Source: Isoetes taiwanensis
Taxonomy: Eukaryota; Streptophyta; Lycopodiopsida; Isoetales; Isoetaceae
Assembly (NCBI GenBank): GCA_021234155.1
Contig: JAJEKV010000054.1
Coordinates: forward strand, 9,746,220 to 9,810,219
Length of the DNA stretch: 64,000 nt
Direction: 5' to 3'
A model generated the notes under the pieces. That model was not told where the DNA came from, searched no databases, and saw nothing but the letters and a program-made list of their open reading frames with translations. Positions 1-10,315 of the stretch are shown here, one piece after another. Every line of letters begins with the position of its first letter. Position 1 is the first letter of the stretch. The position numbers and the translations under genes are program-made.

Positions 1-2
1 GT

Positions 3-364
3 CAGATTGGTGATCAGGTTGGTGATCAGATTGCTGGTCAGGTTGGTCAGGTTCCTGGTGAGGCTGCTGGTCAGGTTGTTCGGCACAACGATGGAAAGGG
101 TCAGATTGGGATTGCTGGAGATTCTGCTTTAACATGCAACTCTGCTGGTACAGTTTACTGTGATCTGGTTGACGATGACTCGAGTACGATGATGAGTTTT
201 ATAAAGAATTGAGTATTGCTTGTCCTGATAGTGCACGAGCTCTAGGAAAATATCATGCGCCAGTTATGAATAATTCAGGGAATTTTACAGGGTGCACTTT
301 TAATTTTGGCATCGATGCAAATCAGTTGTTCAATGTAATGTCTGCAGTTATGAAAAAACATTGA
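3..364 (+). pseudogene. C-terminal fragment of an unknown protein, frameshifted
   Basis: The frame open from base 3 gives a repetitive Gly/Gln/Val peptide (QIGDQVGDQIAGQVGQV) followed by DLVDDDSS, and stops at 210-212. A second frame, open from about 179 to a TGA at 362-364, continues with acidic DDEFYKELS and ends in NFTGCTFNFGID...NVMSAVMKKH. The overlap of two acidic, coding-looking frames at about 175-195 suggests one gene broken by a frameshift, or an unrecognised intron there. The 5' part lies outside the window. I do not recognise the family. The low-complexity Gly/Gln repeat and the short C-terminal block are all that can be described. It could be a captured gene fragment or the end of a transposon ORF. 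Confidence 0.35.
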
Positions 365-399
365 AAGGTCATTGGAAATTTCTGAACTCCTGAATCTAA

Positions 400-615
400 A
401 AATCTGGTGTTTAAGCTTTTTATAAACTTTGGAACTTTGGAATTCTGATCTTTTTTGTATTCTGGAATTATGGGAATTCTGGAAGTTTTCATGTAATTTG
501 TATTCTGAGTTGAATTGTATGTGAAAATCTGAGTTGAATATCTGTGAAAATCTGTTGAAAATCTGTGAAAATCTGAGTTGAAAATTATGAGTTGAAAATC
601 TGTGAAAAAAAAATA
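400..615. repeat. Degenerate short tandem repeats, 3' of the broken ORF
   Basis: The motifs TGAAAATCTG and GAGTTGAA recur in imperfect tandem from about 500 to 612, and TTCTGGAATT-type motifs recur at 430-490. The tract is AT-rich and non-coding, and may be the decayed 3' UTR of the preceding fragment. Confidence 0.55.
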
Positions 616-1628
616 ATCTGGCCAAACAGATCTTGGTGGAGGTGAAATTCCACCTTAAAATAGATACAGAAAAATACAGTAATCCCAGGCAAGTGGTGAT
701 TACGGTTTGAAAGGACTTCCATTCATAACTTGGTACTGAAGGTTTGAAATCTTGTGCATAGCATCACATGTAAACAATAGAGCTCGCAAGCAGCATATCA
801 CAATATCTTCTCCATGAATATCAGCCACGGCACTGAATTGGTACAAGAGTTAAAATACTCGTTCCATTTTGGAGGAGCTCTATGGGGAGCAGCATAGTCA
901 GTGAGTGATTGATTTAATGTCCTGTCTGCTCCACATCTTGCTTGCATAAAAGGAGAAATAAAAGAAGATTTCTCTCAAATAGAAGCATTACCAGCTCATA
1001 TAGGAACTAGAGGAGAAACATAATCAATGATTTAATGTCCTCTCTGCTCCACATCTTGCACGTACTTCCAAAACACTACATGGAATCGAAGTATCCAACC
1101 ATTAGAAAGAAAATCTCTAACCAAGCAATAGCATAATATTGTCTAGACTTTAAAGCAAAATATGAAAGGTTGGAATGAAAGAAAATCTAGGAAAGACATT
1201 ACTTACATGTGTCCTTGAGAGTTAATGCTTTTATGTTGTTGTCTTAGCTCAGCATCTAAACAGATCACCTTCTAGTGTGAGATCCTTGTAGTATTTGTAA
1301 GGTTCTGCAATGGCATCATTCAATAACCCGATGTAAAAGGGGATGCATGAGGACAACACCACAAAGAATTTAACCTGATGTAAAAGAGGATGCACAAGGA
1401 AAACGACGCGGAGAACTTAAATTTTCCCACATGTACCTTGCTTCCAGAGAAAATGTATGAGTGCAACCAAGGAGGATCATTGGCTGCAAAATAATGAAGC
1501 CTTGGAAGCACTCGGCCCTTTATACAACTTTCTTTTTATGTAGTTTGAGCTCATTTCAACCCTAACTAGCTTCTCATGATCTTTAGCTCGATTTTGCGGG
1601 TCGTAAAATAATTCTTCAATAAAGTTCA
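616..1628. other. No gene seen; two local direct duplications
   Basis: No coding potential is visible. A block of about 33 bases containing ATTTAATGTCC and CTGCTCCACATCTTGC occurs at about 907-941 and again at about 1027-1059. A shorter pair around GATGTAAAAG[GA]GGATGCA lies at about 1329-1347 and 1377-1395. Confidence 0.5.
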
Positions 1629-1658
1629 CTAGTAAACGTGTGCCCGGCGTTGCTGGGC
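1629..1658 (-). mobile_element. Helitron 3' terminus (minus strand)
   Basis: Read on the minus strand, a GC-rich hairpin (GCCCAGC, loop AAC, GCCGGGC with one G-T pair; plus-strand 1642-1658) is followed by ACACGTTTA and then CTAG, with T as the next host base. A short hairpin about 10 nt before CTRR, inserted next to T, is the hallmark of a Helitron 3' end. The element body would extend to the right. Its 5' end (TC on the minus strand, GA followed by T on the plus strand) is too short a signal for me to place. An almost identical terminus occurs at 39450. Confidence 0.7.
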
Positions 1659-1659
1659 T

Positions 1660-4600
1660 AATGTCCTAGCATGTGTTTTTGCTCGGCCTTTAACGTCCAT
1701 ATGTGCAATTTCGACAGCAGTGCATGTTGATAGTGGTTAGAATGGACATTAAAATGGAGATAACAAAGGGTGAAAGCCAAGAACATAAAAACAGTTAAAG
1801 GGAGCAAAGAGTACCCTCGTGACAAATGTAACACACCTAGAAACAAACAAAACTCCCGACAAAATGGAATAAACGAAAATAAAGGCATAAAGTACTTGAA
1901 AATAGATATAATAGAAACGATGAGCAAATGAGGTTAGAAAACAAATTGAGATAATGAAGCAATGGCGAGTGGATGGACCATATCGCAAAAACAAGTTCAT
2001 AGCAATACACCATAACTAGAATAATGATATCAAGCAGGAGAGTGGAGCAACCCAGAGCAAAGAGACAATCATGATAAATAGACTAAGCATAGAAAAGGGA
2101 TACAAAAGACACCAAGTAAAACAACTAGAATACAAGCACAGAAAGAAGCTAGAGGGACCAATAGTGGGCAAATGGCACAAAGGGGTAACATCTATTTGAA
2201 GCAAAAAGTCAAACCGAAAAAAAAAAAAAAAAAAAAAAAGGGACTAGATGACACTAGAGCCAACACGTACAAAGGGGAAAGGAACTTATGAAAATCATGG
2301 AGTCATTACACGGGGGGAGCAAAACGGAACACACTAGTGGTTGTTAATATAGCAATGTAGGTAAATCGGTCATCCGATAAACCCACGTTATATCGGATAT
2401 ATCAATATAGCTCTGATAAGAATGACTAGCTCAAGATGATAAAGATGCATAAGGTGAACTATGGAAAAGGTAATAAAAGATGGAAAGTGGAACGATAAAC
2501 AAACAAATCCACGAATGTGACAATAAAAATGAGAACAATAATCTTTGCACAAACTCCGGACAGAATTAATACACTAAATAATACTACATCAACAAAGGAT
2601 ACGATGAGACCAAAATAAGACAGGGACCGGGGAAGAAAATGAAGCGAGACAACCGAGACGACGAGAGTAAACATAACCCAATAAACTTTGAAGAACCAAA
2701 CACACATATGGGATAAAGAACAAGAGAAAAAAGGGGTCATGAAGAATGCTAGATAAAAGGAACAAAGCATAGCAGTTGAAAACCTCAGAATAATAATCTA
2801 AAGCAAAACAAGCGATGCTAAAAATAAATAAAATGGGAGGAGATGAGGAGCAAAAATCACCACGAGAGCAACATAAATAAATCGAATGGTGCGAATATGA
2901 AACTAAAGAAAAGACGGAGAAAATGAGAGCAAATGGCCAAATAGAACAAACGTGAACAAACATAACGAAAGCAACTGATGAAATATAACAAATGATATCA
3001 GTTGCAATAATCATAACAATAGAACGAGAGACTAACGAAAGCAACTAATGAAATATAACAAATGATATCAGTTACAATAATCATAACAATAAAACGAGAG
3101 ACTAACCTTGTAGCAGCAAAGGGAGCATGAACGCTAGAGTGCATCAAACGAAAAATACAAAGCAATGCAAAATAAGTAAATAGAATAGTGGTATAAAATG
3201 GGAGCAAAGTAACAAATTCAAAAACAGAATACAACGAATAGAACAAAACAAAAGAACATGAATAAACATGACCAAGTCTTGTGAATGATGTATCCAACCA
3301 TACCTATAGCGGATGAAAGTAGTCTAGGAAGGACCCAAGTATGTGTACCAAACCAAAAATGCGATGTTGAAGAATGACCACAACTTGCAAGTGCTCTGAA
3401 CGACTCCAATGCAATAACTAGAATAGACCTCATATACCCTACTATAATGAGCCTCCAAGGGAATCAAGAAGTAAAATCCTAATATGGGAGGTCTAATCGA
3501 CCCTCAAAGAAACCAATAAATAAAACCATAAATACTTCTATAATCAACCTCTAAATAAACAAGAGATGAAATCATGATAATATAGCCAGAAATCGATAAA
3601 TAAACCCATAAGAAAGGGCACAATTACGAGAGATGCCAACCAACCATTTCGAAGACACATGCACACATCCAGCACGTTGAATACAAGCCAAATGCCCATA
3701 CATCTCATAAACATGCCCTCAAACGTAAAAACCTACCAACGCCCAAATGCCTCGCAAACCAACATGAAGTAATATAGCCATACTAAAAGTGAAAAGAACA
3801 TAAACCGTGTCAACCCATAGAGGACATATCCTAACAAGGTAGACATAAATTAGTAACAATTGACTAATTGTGAAGTGAAACAACGAGGTGATGGACTAGA
3901 GAATCTGCATTACAAACGGTCAGACTAAAACTTCTCAAACTACACATGACGATAAAGCTATCTAGGAGGTGATGCTTAGACCGACAATCATTAATAGTCT
4001 GTGAAGTCAAATAACATTGAATCACTAAGTCATGACAAAGCATACCCAAGGAAATAGCCCCATGCAAAGAAAAACCATGAATTGATATCAAAGGCTATGG
4101 CGAGCAAACATCACCAACTGAGATACTAAGAGCTTCGAACCGCCGAAGAAGATATGTGCAACAACGTGGGTAAGCTGCAAACATGCCATAAAGAGGTCGT
4201 AGACCCTTAACGATATAGTGTTAGCTAATGATTACGACGATCCTCGAAACCACCAAGCGCAAGTGAGAACAACCCACATACAAGAGAAAAGAATCTCATA
4301 TATTGTCCAGAAATGGAAGAAAGCTAAGGGTCAATAATTACAAAGGAAAATGCGCAAAATATTTGGTGGCAATGTTTGAGAGGGGCACTTGTTTATGAAA
4401 AAGGTCCAAGTATCTATGCACCATGTCAACTCAAGAACAAAAGAGATCCACATACCTAGCATAATAAGAATCTTGGCCATTGTTGATCCATATTGTCCCA
4501 AGACATACAAGGAAAATCCATCTCTTGATGATCTAAGTGGTCACGAAGTCACAATAGGGTCGATATTGACTCAAACCCGCTATGAGAGATTGGTTAACCG

Positions 4601-5220
4601 AAAAAGTACCAAAGTAAACTATTAACATAAGGAGTTCAAGAAGTATTAAAAAATGAGAAGATACAAATGCCAAAATTATCCATCGACAAGTTAAAAACCA
4701 ATGGAATCTAGATCCGCCTAATGAAGGCAAGGACAATTGTATAACACAAACATCTCACAAAGATGGAACAAGTGGCACCACAATGCAAACACATATAATG
4801 GCAACTATACAACTTCAATTGCATTGTGAGGGGACGAAATGGCACTATCAAAACCAAAAAATGTACAACATGTAAATACCTACAATGACAACGACCACTT
4901 GTAAAAGACCCATGAAAACTTAGTCTAAAGCAAACATGATTTAAAGGGGAGAGAGTAACCCCAAGCATCAGAGGCAGTTCAACACGATATTATAAGGTGT
5001 CCATGTAAGGGAGAGAGTCACAAGCAAACAAGGCATTCCAAGCACTAACAAGTTCGCTTGAAAAAAGTCACATCCTGGTGGAACAATATGATACAATATC
5101 CAAGGCCCATGACAAACCCATTTTATATAGACCAAAACAAACATGCATGCAGTGGTCGTTAAGAACAAGAGAAAACAATATGCCTCCCAAGCAAGTCAAA
5201 GTTTCATCAGATACTAGAGT
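1660..5220. other. Purine-rich, gene-poor tract, probable Helitron body
   Basis: The plus strand is strongly A/G-rich over several kilobases. The long minus-strand reading frames here give only hydrophobic Phe/Leu/Ser/Cys-rich peptides, as expected from a T/C-rich strand, so I call no gene. The tract contains a run of 23 A at 2217-2239 and a tandem duplication at 2963-3103. Confidence 0.5.
2963..3103. repeat. 70-bp tandem duplication
   Basis: Two adjacent copies (2963-3032 and 3033-3103) share TAACGAAAGCAACT, ATATAACAAATGATATCAGT and CAATAATCATAACAAT, and differ at a few positions only. Confidence 0.85.
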
Positions 5221-5611
5221 AAGCATGTCGGCAAGGGTCATAACGAAGGGAGTGGGATAAAAAAAAACGCAAATCTAAAAGCATAAAAAAGAAACAATAG
5301 GCCTATATCACATCGACTAAAGGCAATATAGATAAAAAGGAGAATAAAAAGTAAAGATAGAAATGAAGAGAAAACAATGGATCTAATAAAAGAATAAAAC
5401 AAGCAAAACCAGACAAATAACACGAATAAGCATGTCGGCAAGGGTCATAACGAAGGGAGTGGGATCAAAAAACGCAAAACTAAAAGCATAAAAAAGAAAC
5501 AATAGGCCTATATCACATAAAAAGGAGAATAAAAAGTAAAGATAGAAATGAAGAGAAAACAATGGATCTAATAAAAGAATAAAACAAGCAAAACCAGACA
5601 AATAACACGAA
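5221..5611. repeat. About 207-bp tandem duplication
   Basis: The sequence from AAGCATGTCGGCAAGGGTCA at 5221 starts again at 5428. The second copy lacks about 25 bases (around TCGACTAAAGGCAATA) and is otherwise nearly identical through ACAAATAACACGAA, so the duplication is recent compared with the surrounding sequence. Confidence 0.9.
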
Positions 5612-5670
5612 AGGGAATTGAACCTGAAACCATGTCTCACAGAACCAAGTATCTCCACCAACACACCAAA
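5610..5670 (-). mobile_element. Possible tRNA-derived SINE head
   Basis: On the minus strand GGTTCAATTCC (complement of 5614-5624) matches the pol III B-box consensus, and a poor A-box-like GTTGGTGGAGA lies about 35 nt upstream. The spacing fits a tRNA-like promoter, but the A box has several mismatches and no SINE tail is obvious. Alternatively it is a chance B box. Confidence 0.25.
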
Positions 5671-5699
5671 GAAACTGACATTGAAAAAATTAAAACCAT

Positions 5700-6816
5700 T
5701 AATATATAACAGAAAGAAATAATCATAACAGAGTAAAACCAGTTGTTCTTCTAGAAACTGCATCGTCCTGTGGCGGCGCCGAACAGACCGACGCATCGTG
5801 TAGCTTCTATGGCGCCGAATCTTGCAATCCTGCTTCCACCCTAAACATAACCGCCAGGCAAACCTTTAGCAGATTGAACGCAAACTTCGGCATGGGGCAG
5901 AGGTAACGAGCAGGGGCAGTGAAACAGTTTGCCATGGATCCAATACCGATTTGAGCATATCGGATTCAATACCAGTTGGTGCAATAGAGTGAATGGAGTT
6001 TGTGCACTAGCCCAGATCGTCTTTGGAATCCAGACCGATGGCAAAAACTCAGAATATGGCTAATCGTGAGCTTAAGGGGCCACCGACAGAGCAAAAATCT
6101 GAAATAGAAATCAGACACAAAAAACTGCCACAGACAAAACTGATCAACATGAAAAGCAGAAACCTAAGAGCAGTGGAGCACCTACCAAATTACTAGAAAA
6201 TTGTAAGACAAGACCAGAGACAACTCAAAATGGAAGCTAATCTACCTATGCTGCCAAGCTATGACGAAAATCAGCCTGGCAAAGCAGACTAACCTGTTTA
6301 TCCAAGCTATAAAGAAAACAAAGGCCAAAGCAAAGTTCAAAAAAGGGGATAAAAAACAAAAATCTCCGGTGTATGGCGGTCCACAGCTCCATCAGATAAG
6401 TCTCTATCCATCTCGCCAAATGGCTCTATAGACATCCTGGCGCCATCCTTCAGCCCGCATCAAAGGTATGAACATGCAAAAAGAAAAGGAACCCAATGCT
6501 ACTCCCCGCAGACCGACACGAAAAGAACGCCCTCACGATCCCCGCAAACGTAATCTGAAGCCCAACCCCTTCAAGGAAAAAGGGAAGAAATTCTTTACAA
6601 AACGGAAGAGACAAGGGGATAGAGAGAAGCCCTATCCTCACACGCTAGAAGGAAACAAAATAGAGAATCGTAGGAGAGTAGGAAGCTGATAGGATAGTAG
6701 GAAGCGGATAGGATAGAGAAGAAGGAGAACCAGCTCAAGAGAACGCCGATGATAGAACAATGAAAAGAGGCTGAATAAATAGGAGTGACAAAGGGACGTC
6801 CCCATCCAAGGAATGT
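5700..6816. other. No gene supported
   Basis: Mixed composition with a GC-richer patch at 5760-6070 (GGCGGCGCCGAA, ATGGCGCCGAATC). Short frames on both strands show no recognisable domain. The short repeat TAGGAAGC[TG]GATAGGATAG occurs twice at about 6680-6712. Confidence 0.4.
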
Positions 6817-6844
6817 CGGTTCTATTGCTGTCGCAATAGAACCG
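6817..6844. other. 12-bp perfect inverted repeat
   Basis: CGGTTCTATTGC and GCAATAGAACCG flank a TGTC loop, giving a perfect 12-bp stem in otherwise unstructured sequence. It could be a transposon subterminal hairpin or a relic of a foldback element. Confidence 0.7.
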
Positions 6845-6924
6845 TGGCATTATGTGGATATATGATGTCAGTTGATCATGTTTGCTCCTCTTGTATTGGG
6901 AAGGGGGTAGAGACTTAGTAGCCA

Positions 6925-7750
6925 TTATTTAGATGATGCTCCTAGTTTAGACCCCTTAGTTCCTATTAGATGCGGCTTGTATATAGAGCCCACCAGGCTA
7001 TGGAGGTTATGGAGTGACTGAGCACCACATAATGGGGTTAGTGGCAAAGTGGAGGGAGATCCCTAATGAGCGTGGCTACTGGGGACCCATAGCAGGCTAG
7101 GCCTATAGTCGGTCACTCGTGTGGGCCGGGTATGGGTCCGACACTTCATGGATCAATGGTGTCGCCCTGACTCTTAAGAATTGCAGGTGTCGGCCTGGCT
7201 CTAACTTCATGGGTCAATGGTGTGGCTGGAGTGCGGTGGGGAGTTCGGTCGGGTATGGATGTGTGTCGCCATGATCCTCTAGCCGCCCATGGAGCCACTA
7301 TTCTTCGAGAACGGGAGATACAACCCTTCCTATCTCATCGGACCGGGGGATGCAACCCGGAGTAGTCTTGTTGGGTGAAACCATGAGGCTGCCTCTCCGG
7401 CAAGTTACAATCACGCAAGAGCCTGATTTAGGCCATCTGCAAAGTATGCATAGGAGGGGCGGATGGAGTGGTCAACCCGAGGCATTGTCTATAGCCAGCC
7501 CCACCATTATTATATCTCCGTCTGCTCTATCTTGTGGCCCAGCCGTCAGTCTACCTCCCTTATGAGTCTGAGCCTGGATAGGAGCTATTCTGCTTTATAA
7601 TGTATTGATATCTATGATGGATCTATGGATGGAGAGATGGTACTACCCTTTGAGGTAGCTGGTTGTATTGTTATTGCTAGTGCTGATGTTTACGTTTATA
7701 CTTCTGTTGTTATAGGAGGCCCATAGGGGAAGGGCGCGCAAGACACCTTC
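6925..7750. other. GC-rich non-coding stretch, unassigned
   Basis: Composition changes abruptly from the AT-rich flanks. The phrase TTCATGG[AG]TCAATGGTGT occurs at about 7146-7163 and 7206-7223. The stretch could be the leader or LTR-like part of an element containing the following ORF, but I see no matching second copy or primer-binding site in the window. Confidence 0.3.
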
Positions 7751-8149
7751 ATGTCCCCTTCTTGCACCATGGCCATCCCAAAGGAGAGGGAGCAAGAGGC
7801 GATGTGTCGAGAAAAGAGATCCAACAGGGATCAAGATAGGCCCAGGGGAACGTTCCAAATCGAGGAGCCTCGTCGAGAATCATCTAACGGAGACGAAAAG
7901 GACGAGGAAGAAGTCGAAGAAGAGATCGAGGGAGGAGATGCAAAGGAAGAGCTTGAAGGAAAAGTGGGGGAGACTTCAAAGCCCGATGCAAGACCACCGT
8001 ACCTGATGTGGTCCAAGCCACCAAAGGTAACCAAGAAGCAGAAGGTGGGAGAAAGAGCCTTCAAACTCAAGCACGACCTTGAGTTTGAAAAGGAGAAGGC
8101 AGCTTACAAGGTGTATCTCCAGAGGTGGATGTGCTACAACAATCGGTAA
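7751..8149 (+). CDS. Hypothetical 132-aa acidic protein, possibly element-encoded
   Basis: The frame from the ATG at 7751 has an Arg/Glu-rich start (residues 8-55), a strongly acidic core (KDEEEVEEEIEGGDAKEEL, roughly 51-69), then PPYLMWSKPPKVTKKQK and a charged helical C-terminus (FKLKHDLEFEKEKAAYKVYLQRW). Composition is unlike the neighbouring AT-rich DNA and the frame is not a simple repeat, so it may be or have been coding. I do not recognise the family. An N-terminal piece of a gag-like protein is one possibility, without proof. Another ATG lies in frame at 7769. The stop falls about 40 bp before the histone H3-like relic on the same strand, so the two could belong to one captured segment. 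Confidence 0.35.
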   Translation: MSPSCTMAIPKEREQEAMCREKRSNRDQDRPRGTFQIEEPRRESSNGDEKDEEEVEEEIEGGDAKEELEGKVGETSKPDARPPYLMWSKPPKVTKKQKVGERAFKLKHDLEFEKEKAAYKVYLQRWMCYNNR

Positions 8150-8189
8150 TGTAGCGTAACATCCGAAGTTCGCGGAAGGGTGGCGGACC

Positions 8190-8554
8190 AAAGAATCACC
8201 AAAGCCCCCTCCACCTCGGCCGGAGGCACCAAAGAGGGTTCATCGGGGGCCCAATTCCAAGCACGCCCCGAAGTTTTTCGTGAGATTAGGCACTTTCGTG
8301 CTGCACTAATCTCTTGATCCGAATGCCTTTCAAACAAATCCTCAGGAGATTATGCAAGAGTTCAGGACCGACTATCGAGTGAAACCCCCGACGATCCGAT
8401 CCTCGCAGGAAGCGGCCAAAGCCGAGTTGGTTCAGATATTCGAGGAGGGTATTTATGCGCAATCCACACCAAGAGAGTGACCGTAATGCCCAAGGACCCT
8501 AATTTAGCTCGGAAAATTAGGGAAGATAAAATTTTAGAAACATTAAAATTTTGA
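8190..8554 (+). pseudogene. Histone H3-like sequence, broken by frameshifts
   Basis: Pieces in all three frames, in the correct order, match the histone fold of H3. An N-tail-like KAPST..GGTK is followed by FREIRHF (H3 has LREIR-[RK]-[YF]), then LIRMPFKQI (LIRKLPFQRL), EFRTDYR (DFKTDLR), SSQEAAKAELVQIFEEG (LQEAAEAYLVGLFED) and finally YLCAIHTKRVTVMPKDPNLA with RKIREDK (LCAIHAKRVTIMPKDIQLA RRIRGER). At least two or three frame changes are needed, so it cannot make an H3. It runs about seven codons past the usual H3 end, to a TGA at 8552. REIRHF is also common in plant CENH3, but the MPKD..LARKIR end is canonical H3-like. It is probably an old copy, or a fragment carried by a mobile element. 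Confidence 0.75.
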
Positions 8555-9849
8555 CATTACATGTACTAAAACTCTATTATGAATATGATAAGATGAGATT
8601 TTGCTTAAAATATGTCAATTTAGGTCAAAAAATAGTGACCCTGGTCACTCCGCGCCAGAGGCCTCTGCATTTGAGGTCGCAGACTCCTTTTGCGCGGTGT
8701 AACTTGGTTGTAGGCTCATTTCGTATTTTCTTTATACCATATTTTCAATTGTCCCCCTTTCTTGGCTTTGCATTACACATGCCGTCCTTCTTTCATGGTA
8801 GCTTTTAAGGGCATTTTATAGTTCTTCTATCACAATTTTTTCTTTGGTGATTGCTTGTGACGGCATTATGGTGATGCATTTTTTGTTGGCCTATTCAACA
8901 CGACGTCTTTACTTGGCTTCTTTTTGCTCTACGTCACTTTATGCATTCACATGGGTTCATCTATTTTAGTGCATCTGATCCCTTGGTTCATAAGATATTA
9001 GTGTAGATAAAGAATCATCTTGCATGTTGCATCTTTGCTAGTTTTCCTTTGGTGCTTTCCTTCTCGTTGTAAAGCTTTTATCATATAGTTTTTCTCCACC
9101 ATTGTTCTTTCCAAATTTTTGAGTTGTCTCTACTTGTCATAGTTTATTTTATCTATCTTCTTGGCATTGGACATGCTCTGGGTGTTGTTTGCACGTTGTG
9201 GACCTTCTTTGACTTTATGTTCCAGTTGAAGACACATATTTAGGTCATCTTTTATCCTCATTGAGCCATTCATTTATAGCGTCATCTATCCGGTTGTTTG
9301 TCATGTTGTTCCTAGTTCTCTATCTTTCGCTTTAGTCATCCTATTTGCAGTTGCATTCGCCCTTTTGGACACCTCTTTTTGGCTTCGATACTCTTGCCTT
9401 TGTGCTCTTGCTCCCTATTTGTGTAGTTTCGGATACTATTAATTTTCCACCTATTGGTCCGTCCCGTTTGGTGCTATGTTAGTCATGTTTTTCGGGTCTC
9501 CAGCTCATTTTTTGTTCACTCTCTCTTTGGCAATTTTGTTGACTTCTTTTCGCTCTTTTAGGTCCTTGTTGGTTCATGTTTCTATCCTTCCTTTCTCCGT
9601 TCGCTTTCCTGCTGAGTTTTGTCCCCTTCTCCCTTCTCCACTTTTTCTTTTCCGCTCTCTTTTATTCTGACCTTTTTACTTTGCTACACTTGTCTGTTTC
9701 CTTAGTCGTCTTGTTTCCCATGCCACTATCCGTTCTGGCTCCCACTTACCTGGTTCCTTTTTCTACCGTATTATGTACTTCCTTTCTATGTTCCTCCCAT
9801 TGGCTCTTTCGATGTTCTGTCTATTCTTGTTTATACGATCTTTCTTTAT
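8555..9849. other. Pyrimidine-rich, gene-poor tract
   Basis: The plus strand is strongly T/C-rich, the mirror of the purine-rich tract at 1.7-6.4 kb. Open frames give only Phe/Leu/Ser-rich peptides and are not called. Confidence 0.5.
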
Positions 9850-9920
9850 CATACATCCTAGAGGTGTATGGGTACAATTATCATACATCTTAGAGGTGTA
9901 TGGTATAGTTAAACTCCTAG
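9850..9920 (+). mobile_element. Candidate second Helitron-like 3' end (plus strand)
   Basis: A 21-nt imperfect palindrome, CATACATC.TAGAGGTGTATG, occurs twice with a 32-bp period (9850-9870 and 9882-9902). It is followed after about 14 nt by CTAG (9917-9920) and then T. The order hairpin, short spacer, CTAG, T matches a Helitron 3' end and closes the pyrimidine-rich tract. The stem is only 6-7 bp and not GC-rich, so this is much weaker than 1629 or 39450. Confidence 0.3.
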
Positions 9921-10043
9921 TGTGGTGGTGGTCTTGAAGGACCAACATGCGTCAGTCAATGTCATCAATCAATGGTACCACATATACCATACTTTTATCT
10001 ATTGTCGTCAATCATCATTAATGTCAATCATCATTAATAAGGA

Positions 10044-10315
10044 TGTGTCTACATGTGATTGCAAATCAATAGGAAGGCACAAATTCATATGGCAAAACCT
10101 ATGGCAAACAATGGCATATGTTGTTGGACCACATACAATTATATTTGGCATCCATTGAACCATTAAACCATATACAATTATATTAATGTGTTTGAATGTT
10201 ACATGTAACTTCCTAGGGTGTGGCTACACATTAATGGCAAATTAATATGAAGGCACAAATTCATAGGGTAAACCTGTGGCTGACATGGCATACATTGGAC
10301 TACATACAATTATAA
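10044..10315. repeat. About 95-bp diverged direct repeat
   Basis: Copies at about 10044-10143 and 10218-10313 share GTGT[CG]TACA, GAAGGCACAAATTCATA.GG, ATGGCATA and the end CACATACAATTAT / TACATACAATTAT, with substitutions and small indels between. Confidence 0.75.

Noticed and set aside
2217-2239. A-run as the tail of a retrotransposed sequence
   Set aside because: No retrocopy or target-site duplication could be seen next to it, and it lies in an A-rich tract.
2459-3044. Hydrophobic, membrane-protein-like frames on the minus strand
   Set aside because: T/C-rich strand composition alone produces Phe/Leu/Ser/Cys-rich peptides. There is no topology, motif or conserved start, and frames overlap each other.
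9476-9893. Hydrophobic frames on the plus strand in the pyrimidine-rich tract
   Set aside because: Again a composition artefact; overlapping frames and no domain.
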